A DNA stretch of 64,000 nt from Thermodesulfobacterium sp. (GTDB lineage: Bacteria; Desulfobacterota; Thermodesulfobacteria; Thermodesulfobacteriales; Thermodesulfobacteriaceae), in contig JACDNX010000001.1 in the NCBI GenBank assembly GCA_017656385.1, positions 1 through 64,000 on the forward strand, written 5' to 3'. The notes under the pieces were generated by a model. That model saw only the letters and a list, made by a program, of their open reading frames with translations, searched no databases and had not been told where the DNA came from. Position numbers and translations under genes: made by a program. This document shows, one piece after another, positions 27,715 to 37,009 of the stretch (within the stretch, counting starts at the first letter, position 1; every line of letters starts with the position of its first letter).

Positions 27715-28500
27715 TTAGTGGATTCTAAAAATTTTATCAAGTATTTTTTCAGCAATGTCTTCTAAGAATTTTTGCTTTTCAGGAAGTTTAAATACTTCCA
27801 GCAAGTTTTCGGTTTTAGAAAGTTCTTTTAATACAGGAATTTCAAATAAAACATTTAATTTTTGTTCATTTAAAAATTGTTGAAACGCTGTTTCGTTTTC
27901 AAAAAAATCAGACATGTTTTTAACCACTCCCAGAATAGGCATGTTATTTTCTTTGAGAATAGCAATAGTTCTTTTTGCGTCTGAAATAGCCAGTTTGTGA
28001 GGTGTAGTGACCAAAATAAATCCTTCGGGATTAAAAAAGTCAAGCATGGTAAGAAATATATCACCTGTTCCTGGGGGCAAATCAAGAATCAAAAAATCAA
28101 GGGGTCCCCATTCCACCTTTTGAAGAAGCTCTTGAAGAAGCTTTGAAGCCATAAGTCCTCTCATAAAAACAGGCTCTTTTTCCGAAATTAAAAGAGCCAG
28201 ACTCATTACTTTAATGTTGTTGGAACTCACTGGTTTTATTTTTCCAAATTCTACAATAGGTTTTTTGTTTAAACCTAATACCAGATTTATATTAGGTCCG
28301 TAAAAATCAAGATCAAAAATACCAACAGAATAATCAGCTTTACTTAAAGCAAAACTTAAAATAGCAGAAACCGTAGTTTTGCCAACACCTCCTTTACCAC
28401 TTCCTACAGCCAGAATAAAGCGAATATCCTTTATTCCTGTATGTTTTTTTAAATTTTTTTTGAAAAAGATCTCAGCTGAAGGACAGTTTTTTTCTTCCAT
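27715..28500 (-). CDS. Mrp/NBP35-type iron-sulfur carrier P-loop ATPase
   Basis: The 261-residue protein has the deviant Walker A GSGKGGVGKTT at 33-43, FDLDFYGPNINLVLG near 60-74 and the family motif DFLILDLPPGTGD near 133-145. Mrp proteins bind and hand over Fe-S clusters to target enzymes, fitting the many Fe-S proteins of an anaerobe. The usual CxxC near the C terminus is not evident, so it may be a MinD/ParA-like relative of Mrp. It lies between dapB and the DUF364 gene. Confidence 0.82.
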   Translation of the reverse strand: MEEKNCPSAEIFFKKNLKKHTGIKDIRFILAVGSGKGGVGKTTVSAILSFALSKADYSVGIFDLDFYGPNINLVLGLNKKPIVEFGKIKPVSSNNIKVMSLALLISEKEPVFMRGLMASKLLQELLQKVEWGPLDFLILDLPPGTGDIFLTMLDFFNPEGFILVTTPHKLAISDAKRTIAILKENNMPILGVVKNMSDFFENETAFQQFLNEQKLNVLFEIPVLKELSKTENLLEVFKLPEKQKFLEDIAEKILDKIFRIH

Positions 28501-28514
28501 AGCTCTTTTTAAAT

Positions 28515-29327
28515 TTATAACTCTTTTAATCCTAATACATCTTGCATATTATATACACCTGGGGCTTTACCTACAACCCAAAGAGCAGCTTTTATGGCTC
28601 CACGAGCAAAGGTTTCGCGACTGCTTGCCCTGTGAGTTAATTCTATTCTTTCTCCAATTCCTGCGAAAAGAACTGTGTGTTCACCCACTATATCACCGCC
28701 TCTTATAGTCTGGATACCAATTTCCTTAGCTGGCCTTTCTCCTATAAGTCCTTCTCTGCAAAATCTAAAATTTTCATCAGATCTTCCAAGAACCTGCGCT
28801 ATCGCATTGGCAAGTTTTAAGGCAGTTCCACTGGGAGCATCTTTTTTCATGCGGTGATGAGCTTCTATTATTTCTATATCATATCCTTCAGAAAGCACTT
28901 TTGTAGTTATTTCAACCAACTTTACAAGAAGGTTAATTCCCATGCTCATGTTGTAGTCCTGAACCAGAGGAAAATGCTTTTTAGCAAGTTCGTGAACCTC
29001 TGCAAGCTCTTCTTTGTTAAAACCGGTTGTGCCAATTACCATGGCTTTCCCATACTTTGCATTGATCCTTGCATGTTCTAAGGAGGCTTTATGAAAAGTA
29101 AAATCAATTATAACATCCCCTTTTTCTATAACCTTTTCTAAAGAATTTTCTATGATAATTCCTGTTTCTGGAAGACCTACTACTTCTCCTACATCTCTTC
29201 CAACTACAGGATTTTCAGGATGTTCAAAAGCAGCCACTAGGTCTATTTGGGGATTTTGAAATATTAAATTGATGATTGTTTTCCCCATTCTTCCTGCTGC
29301 CCCAGCTACTATTGCTTTTATTGCCAT
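28515..29327 (-). CDS. dapB: 4-hydroxy-tetrahydrodipicolinate reductase
   Basis: The 270-residue enzyme has the NAD(P) loop GAAGRMGKTI near residue 8, the GTTGFN motif and the catalytic EAHHRMKKDAPSGTA segment near 155-170. It carries out the reduction step of the diaminopimelate/lysine pathway in the cytoplasm. AAGGAGGTGAAAAC is an almost ideal ribosome-binding site. It overlaps sbcD by ten bases. Together with murI and argD downstream it suggests a cell-wall precursor theme in this run. Confidence 0.96.
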   Translation of the reverse strand: MAIKAIVAGAAGRMGKTIINLIFQNPQIDLVAAFEHPENPVVGRDVGEVVGLPETGIIIENSLEKVIEKGDVIIDFTFHKASLEHARINAKYGKAMVIGTTGFNKEELAEVHELAKKHFPLVQDYNMSMGINLLVKLVEITTKVLSEGYDIEIIEAHHRMKKDAPSGTALKLANAIAQVLGRSDENFRFCREGLIGERPAKEIGIQTIRGGDIVGEHTVLFAGIGERIELTHRASSRETFARGAIKAALWVVGKAPGVYNMQDVLGLKEL

Positions 29328-30532
29328 GTTTTCACCTCCTTTTCTATATTTTCAGAAAGTTCTTTTAAACAATTTTTATACACCTCAAATAGTTTGTCTT
29401 CAACCTCTTTCCCTTCTATATACTTATAAAATTTTTTAAACAGAATTTCTTCGTTGAGTTCCTCTTTTTTACTTTTTAAAAATTTTTCCCCCATAAAATC
29501 TTCTTCAAAGGAAAAATCCTCTTTTCTTTTTTCTTCATATTCTAACGATAAAAGATTGGGAAAAACAGTTTTCAGTCTTTCAAAGGGATGCAAAACAGGA
29601 GCTTTGTCCTTAAGAACTACCTTTACATATGCATCATCCTTAGGCGAGTTTATAAGGTCTTTAAAATAACCATTTATAATTTTTATTTTAAAAGAAGATG
29701 GAAGGTATATAGCTTCTTCTTTTACCAGTGCACTATTTTTAATTTCAAAGAACCATATTCCTTTTTTATAGATCGATTCTTCAAAACTGTAGGGGAGAAT
29801 GGAGCCAGAGTAGAAAATCTTAGAAGATATTTTTTGAAGTCTGTGAAGATGCCCTAAAAGAAGAATATCAAAATTTTCAAAAATTTTCAGAGGAAAAACT
29901 TCTTCCATTCCCATAAATTTAAAAGAGACCTCTTCACCAGTAAATACTCCTTTTTCTACTGCAAAGTGTCCAAGCACTATAGCAGGTTTACAGATACTGT
30001 CCTTAGTTAAATCCAAGAGAAGCTCTATAAGATCTTTCAGGATAAGTTGAGATTTTTGAGCATAAAAACTTGTAATTCTTTTATTTTCTTCCCCCCAAAA
30101 TGTTTCAATATTTTCTTTTAATTCATAAAGATGAAGATAAGGCAAAATATAAAAATATACTTTTTCTCCTTTTTTGTCTTCCCAGATAAAAGGATTTTTA
30201 AAATAATATAAATTATCAACCATAAAAAGATGATTATATTTCAGAAAGTCTTTAAAGAGAGTAATTTTTTTGGAGTCGTGATTCCCAAGGATGAAGATAG
30301 AGGGGACCTTTTCACTAAAAAGCCAAAAAAGAATTTCTGAAAAAAGTTTTAAAGTTTCCAGATCTGGGTTTGGTTTATCTATTATGTCTCCTGTAATAAT
30401 AAGAAGATCAGGATTGATTTCCTTTATAAGAGGAAAAAAAGTTTTTTCAAAAAAAAGGGCCTGTTCTTCAATTAATTTTTTTCCAAATATATTTTTTCCA
30501 AGATGCCAATCTGAAGTATGAAGAATTTTCAA
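29318..30532 (-). CDS. sbcD: Exonuclease SbcCD subunit D (Mre11-like nuclease)
   Basis: The 404-residue protein carries all Mre11/SbcD phosphoesterase motifs: HTSDWHLGK at the N terminus, TGDIIDKP, LGNHDS, then the VLGHFAVEKG and LGHLHRLQ histidine motifs. It forms with SbcC a Mn-dependent nuclease that processes hairpins and blocked DNA ends. Unusually, sbcC is about 18 kb away (48351-51359) rather than adjacent. Its start overlaps the rlmE stop by four bases. Confidence 0.92.
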   Translation of the reverse strand: MKILHTSDWHLGKNIFGKKLIEEQALFFEKTFFPLIKEINPDLLIITGDIIDKPNPDLETLKLFSEILFWLFSEKVPSIFILGNHDSKKITLFKDFLKYNHLFMVDNLYYFKNPFIWEDKKGEKVYFYILPYLHLYELKENIETFWGEENKRITSFYAQKSQLILKDLIELLLDLTKDSICKPAIVLGHFAVEKGVFTGEEVSFKFMGMEEVFPLKIFENFDILLLGHLHRLQKISSKIFYSGSILPYSFEESIYKKGIWFFEIKNSALVKEEAIYLPSSFKIKIINGYFKDLINSPKDDAYVKVVLKDKAPVLHPFERLKTVFPNLLSLEYEEKRKEDFSFEEDFMGEKFLKSKKEELNEEILFKKFYKYIEGKEVEDKLFEVYKNCLKELSENIEKEVKTWQ

Positions 30533-31140
30533 TATACCCTCGTTTTTGAATTATTTTTCAATCCTTGGGCTATGATAAAAATTTCTCTACTTTCTTTTCT
30601 TGAGCTTTTTGGTTTAAAAAATTTAACACTTTTAAAGTATTTTTCAATTTGTTTTTTTAATTCAGGGAGCTTTTCTCCTTCAAATACTTTGGCTACAAAG
30701 GATCCTTTATTTTTTAAATAATCAATTGCCAGTTCCAGAGCTTTTTCAACCAGTCTTACAGAGCGAATGTGATCCCCAAATCTTTCTCCTGTTGTTTTAG
30801 GAGCCATGTCACTTAAGATTACATCAAACTTGTTAATATTTAAGTTTTCAAAATCCGCTTTTTCTAATTCAAAAACATCTTTTTGAAGAAAGAAAAAGTT
30901 GGGATGATTGATTTTTACAGGTAAAAGGTCAACTCCTACTACCTTTCCCTTTTCACCTATGATATTAAGAGCATACTTGGACCAAGAACCAGGAGAAGCT
31001 CCTAAGTCTAAAAGAATATCCCCCTTTTTAATAATTTTGTATTTTTCTTGTATTTCCATGAGTTTAAAAACTGAGCGTGCAGGGAATCCCTTTTCCTTAG
31101 CTTTTTTGGACCATTTATCAAACCATTTATTTTTACCCAT
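30529..31140 (-). CDS. rlmE: 23S rRNA (uridine-2'-O) methyltransferase RlmE (FtsJ/RrmJ)
   Basis: The 203-residue enzyme begins MGKNKWFDKWSKKAKEKG and contains the SAM loop LDLGASPGSWSKYAL and the K-D-K-E tetrad regions: FPARSVFKLMEI, ILSDMAPKTTG, GSFVAKVFEG and SRKESREIFI. It methylates the A loop of 23S rRNA and helps 50S stability under heat. A longer start at 31179 would overlap the likely promoter, so ATG 31140 is used; the transcript start is predicted only a few bases upstream. It heads the long minus-strand run. Confidence 0.93.
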   Translation of the reverse strand: MGKNKWFDKWSKKAKEKGFPARSVFKLMEIQEKYKIIKKGDILLDLGASPGSWSKYALNIIGEKGKVVGVDLLPVKINHPNFFFLQKDVFELEKADFENLNINKFDVILSDMAPKTTGERFGDHIRSVRLVEKALELAIDYLKNKGSFVAKVFEGEKLPELKKQIEKYFKSVKFFKPKSSRKESREIFIIAQGLKNNSKTRVY

Positions 31141-31150
31141 TACAATTTTT

Positions 31151-31179
31151 ATTTTACCATCTTTATTATGTAAAACCAA
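31151..31179 (-). promoter_or_regulatory. Promoter for rlmE and the following run
   Basis: On the minus strand TTGGTT (31174-31179), a 17-base spacer and TAAAAT (31151-31156) with TG at the extended -10 place (31158-31159 region). The predicted start near 31144 leaves a leader of about four bases, too short for a Shine-Dalgarno sequence. Confidence 0.5.
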
Positions 31180-31206
31180 ACTTGACTTTTTTATTAAAAA
31201 TTTTTA

Positions 31207-31215
31207 TGGTATGAT
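31207..31215 (+). promoter_or_regulatory. Extended -10 promoter for recA
   Basis: TGGTATGAT (31207-31215) fits an extended -10. A TTGACT lies upstream at 31182-31187 but at a 22-base spacing, too far to pair with it normally. The leader to the recA ATG is about 46 bases. I see no recognisable LexA/SOS operator. Confidence 0.5.
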
Positions 31216-31267
31216 TTTAAAAAAGTGATTTTTAAAGGTTTTTAAACTTTGAAAGGAGGAAAAGTTT

Positions 31268-32326
31268 ATGAAAGTGGCTGAAAAAAACATAGACAAGAAA
31301 AAAGCTGTTGAAGCAGCTATTTTTCAAATTGAAAAGCAATTTGGAAAAGGTTCTATAATGCGTTTAGGAGAAAGTGAAAAAAAGATTGAAGTTGGGACTA
31401 TTCCTACAGGTTCATTGAGTCTTGATATAGCAACAGGTATAGGAGGAATACCAAGAGGAAGAATTACAGAGATTTATGGAGCCGAAGCTTCAGGAAAAAC
31501 AACCTTGGCACTTCACATGGTAGCTGAAGCTCAAAAATTAGGAGGGGTTGCAGCTTTTATAGATGCAGAACATGCTTTAGATATTAATTATGCGAGGAAA
31601 CTTGGCGTTAAGGTAGAGGATTTATTAATTTCCCAACCAGACACAGGGGAGCAGGCTTTAGAAATTGCAGAAGTTTTGGCAAGAAGTGGAGCTGTTGATA
31701 TTATCGTTGTAGATTCAGTTGCAGCTCTTGTCCCCAAAGCAGAACTGGAAGGAGAAATGGAAGATCAACAGGTGGGGCTACAAGCTCGTCTTATGTCAAA
31801 AGCCATGAGAAAACTTACTGCTGCTATATCTAAAAGTAACACTGCAGTAGTTTTCATAAACCAGACTCGTATGAAAATAGGTATAGGAGGATATGGAGGA
31901 CCTCCTGAAACCACACCAGGAGGAATGGCTCTTAAATTTTTTGCTTCTCTTAGATTGGAGATAAGAAGATTAAGCGCTATAAAAGAAGGAACAGAAACAA
32001 TGGGACATAGAGTAAGAGTAAAAATAGTTAAAAACAAACTTTCTCCGCCTTTTAAGGAAGTTGAATTTGATATATATTTCGGAGAAGGAATTTCAAAGGA
32101 AGCTGAACTCATTGATCTTGGGCTTGCTATGGGAATTATTGAAAGAAGTGGATCGTGGTATACCTACAAAGCAGACGGAAAAGAAGAAAGATTAGGACAG
32201 GGTAAAGAAAATGTAAGAAGATTTCTTAAAGAGAAAAAAGATCTTGCTCAGGAAATAGAAATAAAAATAAGAGAATTGGCTGGTTTGCCACTACCCGAAA
32301 ATATATCTCGAGAGTCTAATTCTTAA
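31268..32326 (+). CDS. recA: Recombinase RecA
   Basis: The 352-residue protein has the Walker [11 protein letters not shown] at 71-80, the conserved [15 protein letters not shown], the [10 protein letters not shown] Walker B strand, and loop regions [12 protein letters not shown] and [23 protein letters not shown]-type L2 near 195-215. It forms filaments on single-stranded DNA for homologous recombination and repair. GAAAGGAGGAAAAG is a strong binding site before the ATG. No intein is present. hldE starts four bases after its stop. Confidence 0.98.
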   Translation: MKVAEKNIDKKKAVEAAIFQIEKQFGKGSIMRLGESEKKIEVGTIPTGSLSLDIATGIGGIPRGRITEIYGAEASGKTTLALHMVAEAQKLGGVAAFIDAEHALDINYARKLGVKVEDLLISQPDTGEQALEIAEVLARSGAVDIIVVDSVAALVPKAELEGEMEDQQVGLQARLMSKAMRKLTAAISKSNTAVVFINQTRMKIGIGGYGGPPETTPGGMALKFFASLRLEIRRLSAIKEGTETMGHRVRVKIVKNKLSPPFKEVEFDIYFGEGISKEAELIDLGLAMGIIERSGSWYTYKADGKEERLGQGKENVRRFLKEKKDLAQEIEIKIRELAGLPLPENISRESNS

Positions 32327-32330
32327 GAAT

Positions 32331-33341
32331 ATGCACTCGTTATCTTTAAAGAAATTAGAACAGAAGTTAAAAAATATAAAACTTTTGGTGATAGGGGACT
32401 GCATACTTGATAGATACTTTGTAGGAGAGGTTAATAGAATTTCTCCAGAAGCACCAGTTCCTATATTTAATCTAAAAGAAACCTATTTCAGCTTAGGTGG
32501 AGCAGCAAATGTAGCTGCTAATTTGAGAGGTCTCAATGTTAAGGTTGAATTGATGGGTGTTGTAGGAAAAGACGAACATGGAAAGATTTTAAAGGAACTT
32601 GCAAAAAAAGAAGATATAGGAACAAAGGGTATTCTTGAGGATACTTCTCGTCCTACTACTATAAAAACAAGAATAATTGCTCAATCTCAACAACTACTTC
32701 GTATAGATAGAGAAGAAAGAAACTCAATTGATAAAAAATTGAGACAAAAATTTCAGGAAATTTATGAAGAAATTTTAACTGAGGTTGATGGAGTAATTCT
32801 TTCTGATTATGCTAAGGGTATGTTTTTGTCTGAGAGTTTTTGTGGTTGGATAATAGGAGAGGCAAGAAGAAATGGTAAATTTATTATGGTTGATCCTAAG
32901 AGCATAGAATGGAAAAAATACGAAGGTGCAACTTCTATTACTCCCAATCTTAAAGAATTTAAAGAAACTGCATTTAAGGCAAATCTTCCTCAAGAGGATT
33001 TAAAAAAATCTTCACAGATTTTAGTTGAAAGATACAATCTTGATTTTCTTGTAATTACCTTAGGTAAAGAAGGGATATTTTTTTATCATCCTGAAGATGG
33101 GGCTTTTCACTGTCCGTCTCAGGCAAAAGAAGTTTATGATGTTTCAGGGGCAGGAGATACTGTAATAGCAAGTTTATCCGCTTTTTATGCAGCGGGATTA
33201 CCGTTAAAGCAAACCGTTGAACTGGCAAATATTGCAGCAGGAATTGTAGTTGGTAAAGTAGGAACCAAGCCGGTTTACTGGAAAGAGATAGAAAGCTTTG
33301 TTAAAGAGAATTTTCAGCAGAAGGAGGGTAAAGATGAGTAA
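32331..33341 (+). CDS. hldE: D-glycero-beta-D-manno-heptose-7-phosphate kinase
   Basis: The 336-residue protein is a PfkB/ribokinase-type kinase: [21 protein letters not shown] near residue 22, [10 protein letters not shown] near 62, and the C-terminal [15 protein letters not shown] anion-hole motif with catalytic aspartate in GAGD. It matches only the kinase half of HldE (RfaE domain 1); the nucleotidyltransferase half is absent and must be elsewhere. It makes heptose-1,7-bisphosphate for the LPS core, agreeing with waaF at 37 kb. The end overlaps eno. Confidence 0.9.
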   Translation: MHSLSLKKLEQKLKNIKLLVIGDCILDRYFVGEVNRISPEAPVPIFNLKETYFSLGGAANVAANLRGLNVKVELMGVVGKDEHGKILKELAKKEDIGTKGILEDTSRPTTIKTRIIAQSQQLLRIDREERNSIDKKLRQKFQEIYEEILTEVDGVILSDYAKGMFLSESFCGWIIGEARRNGKFIMVDPKSIEWKKYEGATSITPNLKEFKETAFKANLPQEDLKKSSQILVERYNLDFLVITLGKEGIFFYHPEDGAFHCPSQAKEVYDVSGAGDTVIASLSAFYAAGLPLKQTVELANIAAGIVVGKVGTKPVYWKEIESFVKENFQQKEGKDE

Positions 33342-34611
33342 GATTTCTCATATAAAAGCCCGTGAAATACTTGACTCAAGAGGTAACCCCACTATTGAAG
33401 TTGAAGTATGGTTAGAAAGTGGTTTTTTTGGGAGGGTGTCTATTCCTTCTGGTGCCTCAACCGGTAAACACGAAGCTTTGGAGCTAAGAGACAAAGATTC
33501 TCAAAGATACTATGGAAAAGGAGTTCAAAAGGCAGTATTTAATGTAAATGAAATTATTGCTCCCCAGCTTGAAGGTTTGGAATCTTCCAGACAAATAGAA
33601 ATTGATCAGATGCTTTGCGAACTTGATGGAACCGAAAACAAGTCAAAGCTTGGAGCTAATGCAATTTTGGGGGTCTCTCTTGCCTGTGCAAAAGCTACTG
33701 CCGAAGAATTCGGAATGCCTCTTTTTGCCTATATAGGTGGTTTAAGAGCAAGAACCCTTCCTGTTCCTTTTATGAATGTTATAAATGGAGGGGTGCACGC
33801 AGATAATCCTTTAGATTTTCAGGAGTTTATGATTGTTCCGTGGGGAGCAAATAGTTTTTCCTATGCTTTAAGAATGGGGGCGGAAACTTACTATGCTTTA
33901 AAAAGCGTACTTAAAGAGAAAAAACTAAATGTTTCTGTAGGAGATGAAGGAGGTTTTGCTCCTCAAATAAAGTCTCCTGAAGAAGCTCTGGATTACTTAA
34001 TAAAAGCTATTGAAAAAGCAGGATATAAACCAGAAGAAGATATAGCAATTGCTATGGATGTAGCAGCCTCAGAACTTTATGAAGGAAAAGGAATATATAA
34101 GTTGCCAGGTCTTGGTAAAAAAATGGATAGAGAGGAACTATTAAAATTTTACGAAAAGCTTGTCACTAAGTATCCTATTATATCAATTGAAGATCCCTTT
34201 TCTGAAGATGATCCAGAAGGTTTTAAACTCATTACTCAAAGCTTAGGAGATAAAATTCAGATTGTTGGAGATGATATATTTGTAACTAATCCCAAAAGAA
34301 TTAAATGGGGAATTGAAGAAAAACTGGCAAATGCAGTTCTAATAAAACTTAATCAAATAGGAACACTAACTGAAACAATCTCTGCAGTTGAGCTTGCTTA
34401 TAAAAACAACTGGAATTGCATGATTTCTCATCGCTCAGGAGAGACAGAGGACACCTTTATTGCAGATCTTGCAGTGGCTTTAAATACAGGTCAAATTAAA
34501 ACAGGTGCACCAGCAAGAAGTGAAAGAGTAGCCAAGTTTAATCAGCTTTTAAGAATTGAAGAATACTTAGGTTCATCTGCTATTTTTGCAGGGAAAAATA
34601 TTTTAAAGTAG
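33334..34611 (+). CDS. eno: Enolase (phosphopyruvate hydratase)
   Basis: The 425-residue enzyme begins [20 protein letters not shown] and has [14 protein letters not shown], the VGDEGGFAP catalytic loop, the [10 protein letters not shown] metal site and [15 protein letters not shown]. It interconverts 2-phosphoglycerate and phosphoenolpyruvate. A longer frame runs upstream, but AAGGAGGG lies five bases before ATG 33334, which also gives the standard N terminus; this start overlaps the hldE end by eight bases. Confidence 0.97.
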   Translation: MSKISHIKAREILDSRGNPTIEVEVWLESGFFGRVSIPSGASTGKHEALELRDKDSQRYYGKGVQKAVFNVNEIIAPQLEGLESSRQIEIDQMLCELDGTENKSKLGANAILGVSLACAKATAEEFGMPLFAYIGGLRARTLPVPFMNVINGGVHADNPLDFQEFMIVPWGANSFSYALRMGAETYYALKSVLKEKKLNVSVGDEGGFAPQIKSPEEALDYLIKAIEKAGYKPEEDIAIAMDVAASELYEGKGIYKLPGLGKKMDREELLKFYEKLVTKYPIISIEDPFSEDDPEGFKLITQSLGDKIQIVGDDIFVTNPKRIKWGIEEKLANAVLIKLNQIGTLTETISAVELAYKNNWNCMISHRSGETEDTFIADLAVALNTGQIKTGAPARSERVAKFNQLLRIEEYLGSSAIFAGKNILK

Positions 34612-34627
34612 TTTATTTAATAAACCT

Positions 34628-35953
34628 ATGAAATTGCTTGAAACCCTTAAAGATTTATCTCAAAAAGAATCTATTGAATTTTGGATAGAAATTGAAGAAG
34701 GAGTAGAAATTGAGAAAAGAGATAAAAAAGAGTTTTTAGAAGAAAAATATCTGGATGAAAGCGTTTCTGTAAGGTATATAAACAAAGATGGAAAGGCAGG
34801 TCTTTCTTATACTACTTTTTTAGATCTTTCAGAATTAAAAAAAGCTGTATCAAAAGCAAAAATTCTTTCAAATTGCGGAGTTCCTTCTTTTTTTCCTGAG
34901 ATACAGGAAAAATATCCTGAAATTTCTTTTAACTTCGATTTAGAGATAAATTTAAAGAAAATCAAAGAGTCTCTTAATGAACTGGAAGAGAAAGCATTTA
35001 GTTTTGACTCTGCAATTTCAAGAGTTGAAAAAATAAAATTATCCATAGGGAAGGTCAGATACATTTTGATTAGAGATAATCAAAAATTAAGTTTTGAAAA
35101 ACCTTTTTGTGTTTTTTTGATTTCTGTCGTTGCTAAAAACAAAGATAAAGAAGCTTCTTCTTATGAATGGTATGAGGGAGTAGATTTTAATTATAGAGAG
35201 ATAGCCAGACGGGTTGAGCTTGCCTGTAAAAAAGCTTTAGCTCTTTCTAAAACCAGAAAAGGAAAAAATTTAAAGGTTTCTGTTCTTTTTCCTTCTTTTG
35301 TTGCTGTAGAACTTTTAGATCTTTTAGAATTTTCTTTTCTTGGAGATGAGGTTTTAAAGGGAAGGTCTTATTTAAAGGATAAACTTTGGGAAAAGACATT
35401 TAGTGAAAAAATAACAATTTTTGATGATGGAATAAATCCTGCTTTACCTGAAAGCAGACCTTTTGATGATGAAGGAGTAGCTCAAAACAAAAAGGTTTTA
35501 GTGGAAAGTGGAGTAGTTAAAAGTTTTTTATTTGATAATTACTGGAAAAAAGAAGCAGAGAAAAAAGGATTTAGAGATCTCACAGCAGGAAATTCCAGAA
35601 GACCTGATTTTTCTTCTTTTCCCAAAATTTCTTCGACTAATTTTTATATCGAAAAAGGTTTTTTAAAGAAAGAAGAACTGATAGAGTTAGAAAATGAAGT
35701 TTTTGAGGTATTAGAAATTTTAGGAGCTCATACAGCAAATTCTATTTCTGGAGACTTTTCTTTTGGAGTTTCAGGAATTTATTACAGAAAAGGAGAGCCA
35801 GTGGACTATTTTTGTGAATTGGCTCTTTCTGGAAATTTATTTGAATTGTTTAAAAATGTTTCTGAAGTTGGTTCGGATCTCTCTTTTTATGGTTCTACAG
35901 GAGCTCCGAGTTTATTTGTAGAAAAAATGGACTTAGGAGGAGGGAAAACTTAA
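34628..35953 (+). CDS. TldE/PmbA family metalloprotease subunit
   Basis: The 441-residue protein has the TldD/PmbA fold, with PmbA-type C-terminal motifs: LGAHTANSISGDFSFGVSG near 380-398, ALSGNLFELFKN and GSTGAPSLFVEKM. The HExxxH zinc motif of TldD is absent, as expected of the TldE/PmbA half, which pairs with TldD in a peptide-processing protease. No tldD is in the window. It ends directly on the trpD start without a spacer base. Confidence 0.85.
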   Translation: MKLLETLKDLSQKESIEFWIEIEEGVEIEKRDKKEFLEEKYLDESVSVRYINKDGKAGLSYTTFLDLSELKKAVSKAKILSNCGVPSFFPEIQEKYPEISFNFDLEINLKKIKESLNELEEKAFSFDSAISRVEKIKLSIGKVRYILIRDNQKLSFEKPFCVFLISVVAKNKDKEASSYEWYEGVDFNYREIARRVELACKKALALSKTRKGKNLKVSVLFPSFVAVELLDLLEFSFLGDEVLKGRSYLKDKLWEKTFSEKITIFDDGINPALPESRPFDDEGVAQNKKVLVESGVVKSFLFDNYWKKEAEKKGFRDLTAGNSRRPDFSSFPKISSTNFYIEKGFLKKEELIELENEVFEVLEILGAHTANSISGDFSFGVSGIYYRKGEPVDYFCELALSGNLFELFKNVSEVGSDLSFYGSTGAPSLFVEKMDLGGGKT

Positions 35954-36991
35954 ATGGATGTTAAAGCTGCTATCGTAAAACTTAAAGAAGGAGAGAATTT
36001 AAAAAAAGAAGAAGCTTATGAAGTTTTTAAAAGGATAGCTTCTAATGATTTTGAGAAAGAGGAAGTGGAGATATTTCTTGATCTTTTAGGAAAAAAGGGA
36101 GAAACTTGGCAGGAGATTGCAGGTGCTGTTATGGCATATAGAGAAATTATGACAAAGGTTCCTCACAACCTTCCTGAATCTACTATAATTGTTGATACAT
36201 GCGGAACAGGGGGGGATAAAAAAAATACCTTTAATTTTTCAACAGCAGTTGCAATAGCACTTTCAGCTATGGAAGGGATTTATGTTGCTAAACACGGAAA
36301 TAGGTCTGTTTCAAGTAAATGTGGTAGCGCAGATTTGATGGAAGTCTGTGGAATTCCTTTGGATTTGCCTCCGGAGGCTTCAGCTCAGGCTCTTGAAGAA
36401 ATAGGTTTTGCCTTTCTTTTTGCTCCACTTTATCATCCAGCTTTTAAAAAGGTTGCAGAAATAAGAAAAAAACTTGGTAAAACTATTTTTAACATCTTAG
36501 GTCCCCTTTTAAATCCAGCATTTGCTAATTATCAACTAATGGGGGTTTATGATTTTCTGCTTACAGAAAAAATAGCTTATGTGCTTGATAGCATAGGCAT
36601 TAAAAGGGCTTTAGTTGTATTTGGGGAAGATGGATACGATGAGATAACTATTACGGGTTCTACTAAAGTTTCAGAATTAAGGGATGAAAAAATTACAACC
36701 TATTATATAGATCCAGAAAATTTCGGATTTGAAAGATGTGAAAATCCTGAAGAACTTGTAGTCACAGATCCTCTTCAAAGTAAAGAATTTCTTGAAAATC
36801 TTTTACAAGACAAGCTTGAAGGTCCGATTATGGACATGTTTCTTTTAAACCTTGGAGGAGCTATTTATCTATGTGAAAAGGCAATAGACTTTAAAGGAGG
36901 AATAAAAAAGGCAAGAACCCTTATTGAATCAGGAAAAGCTTGGGAAAAGTGGCAAGAAATTTTGAATTATTATAGAAAGTTCAAAATTTAA
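35954..36991 (+). CDS. trpD: Anthranilate phosphoribosyltransferase
   Basis: The 345-residue enzyme has the PRPP motif CGTGGDKKNTFNFSTA near 77-92, the AKHGNRSVSSKCGSADLMEV segment near 110-129 and the NILGPLLNPA motif near 177. It couples anthranilate to PRPP in tryptophan synthesis. It stands alone: no other trp gene is present. No anthranilate synthase glutaminase domain is fused. The start is directly after the tldE stop, so it depends on coupling. Confidence 0.94.
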   Translation: MDVKAAIVKLKEGENLKKEEAYEVFKRIASNDFEKEEVEIFLDLLGKKGETWQEIAGAVMAYREIMTKVPHNLPESTIIVDTCGTGGDKKNTFNFSTAVAIALSAMEGIYVAKHGNRSVSSKCGSADLMEVCGIPLDLPPEASAQALEEIGFAFLFAPLYHPAFKKVAEIRKKLGKTIFNILGPLLNPAFANYQLMGVYDFLLTEKIAYVLDSIGIKRALVVFGEDGYDEITITGSTKVSELRDEKITTYYIDPENFGFERCENPEELVVTDPLQSKEFLENLLQDKLEGPIMDMFLLNLGGAIYLCEKAIDFKGGIKKARTLIESGKAWEKWQEILNYYRKFKI

Positions 36992-37009
36992 TTACAAAGT
37001 TTTTAAAAA

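Noticed and set aside
31182-31262. TTGACT at 31182 as the recA -35 and a possible SOS operator
   Set aside because: Spacing to the TATGAT is 22 bases, too long. No palindromic GAAC/GTTC, CTG/CAG or similar LexA-like operator could be seen.
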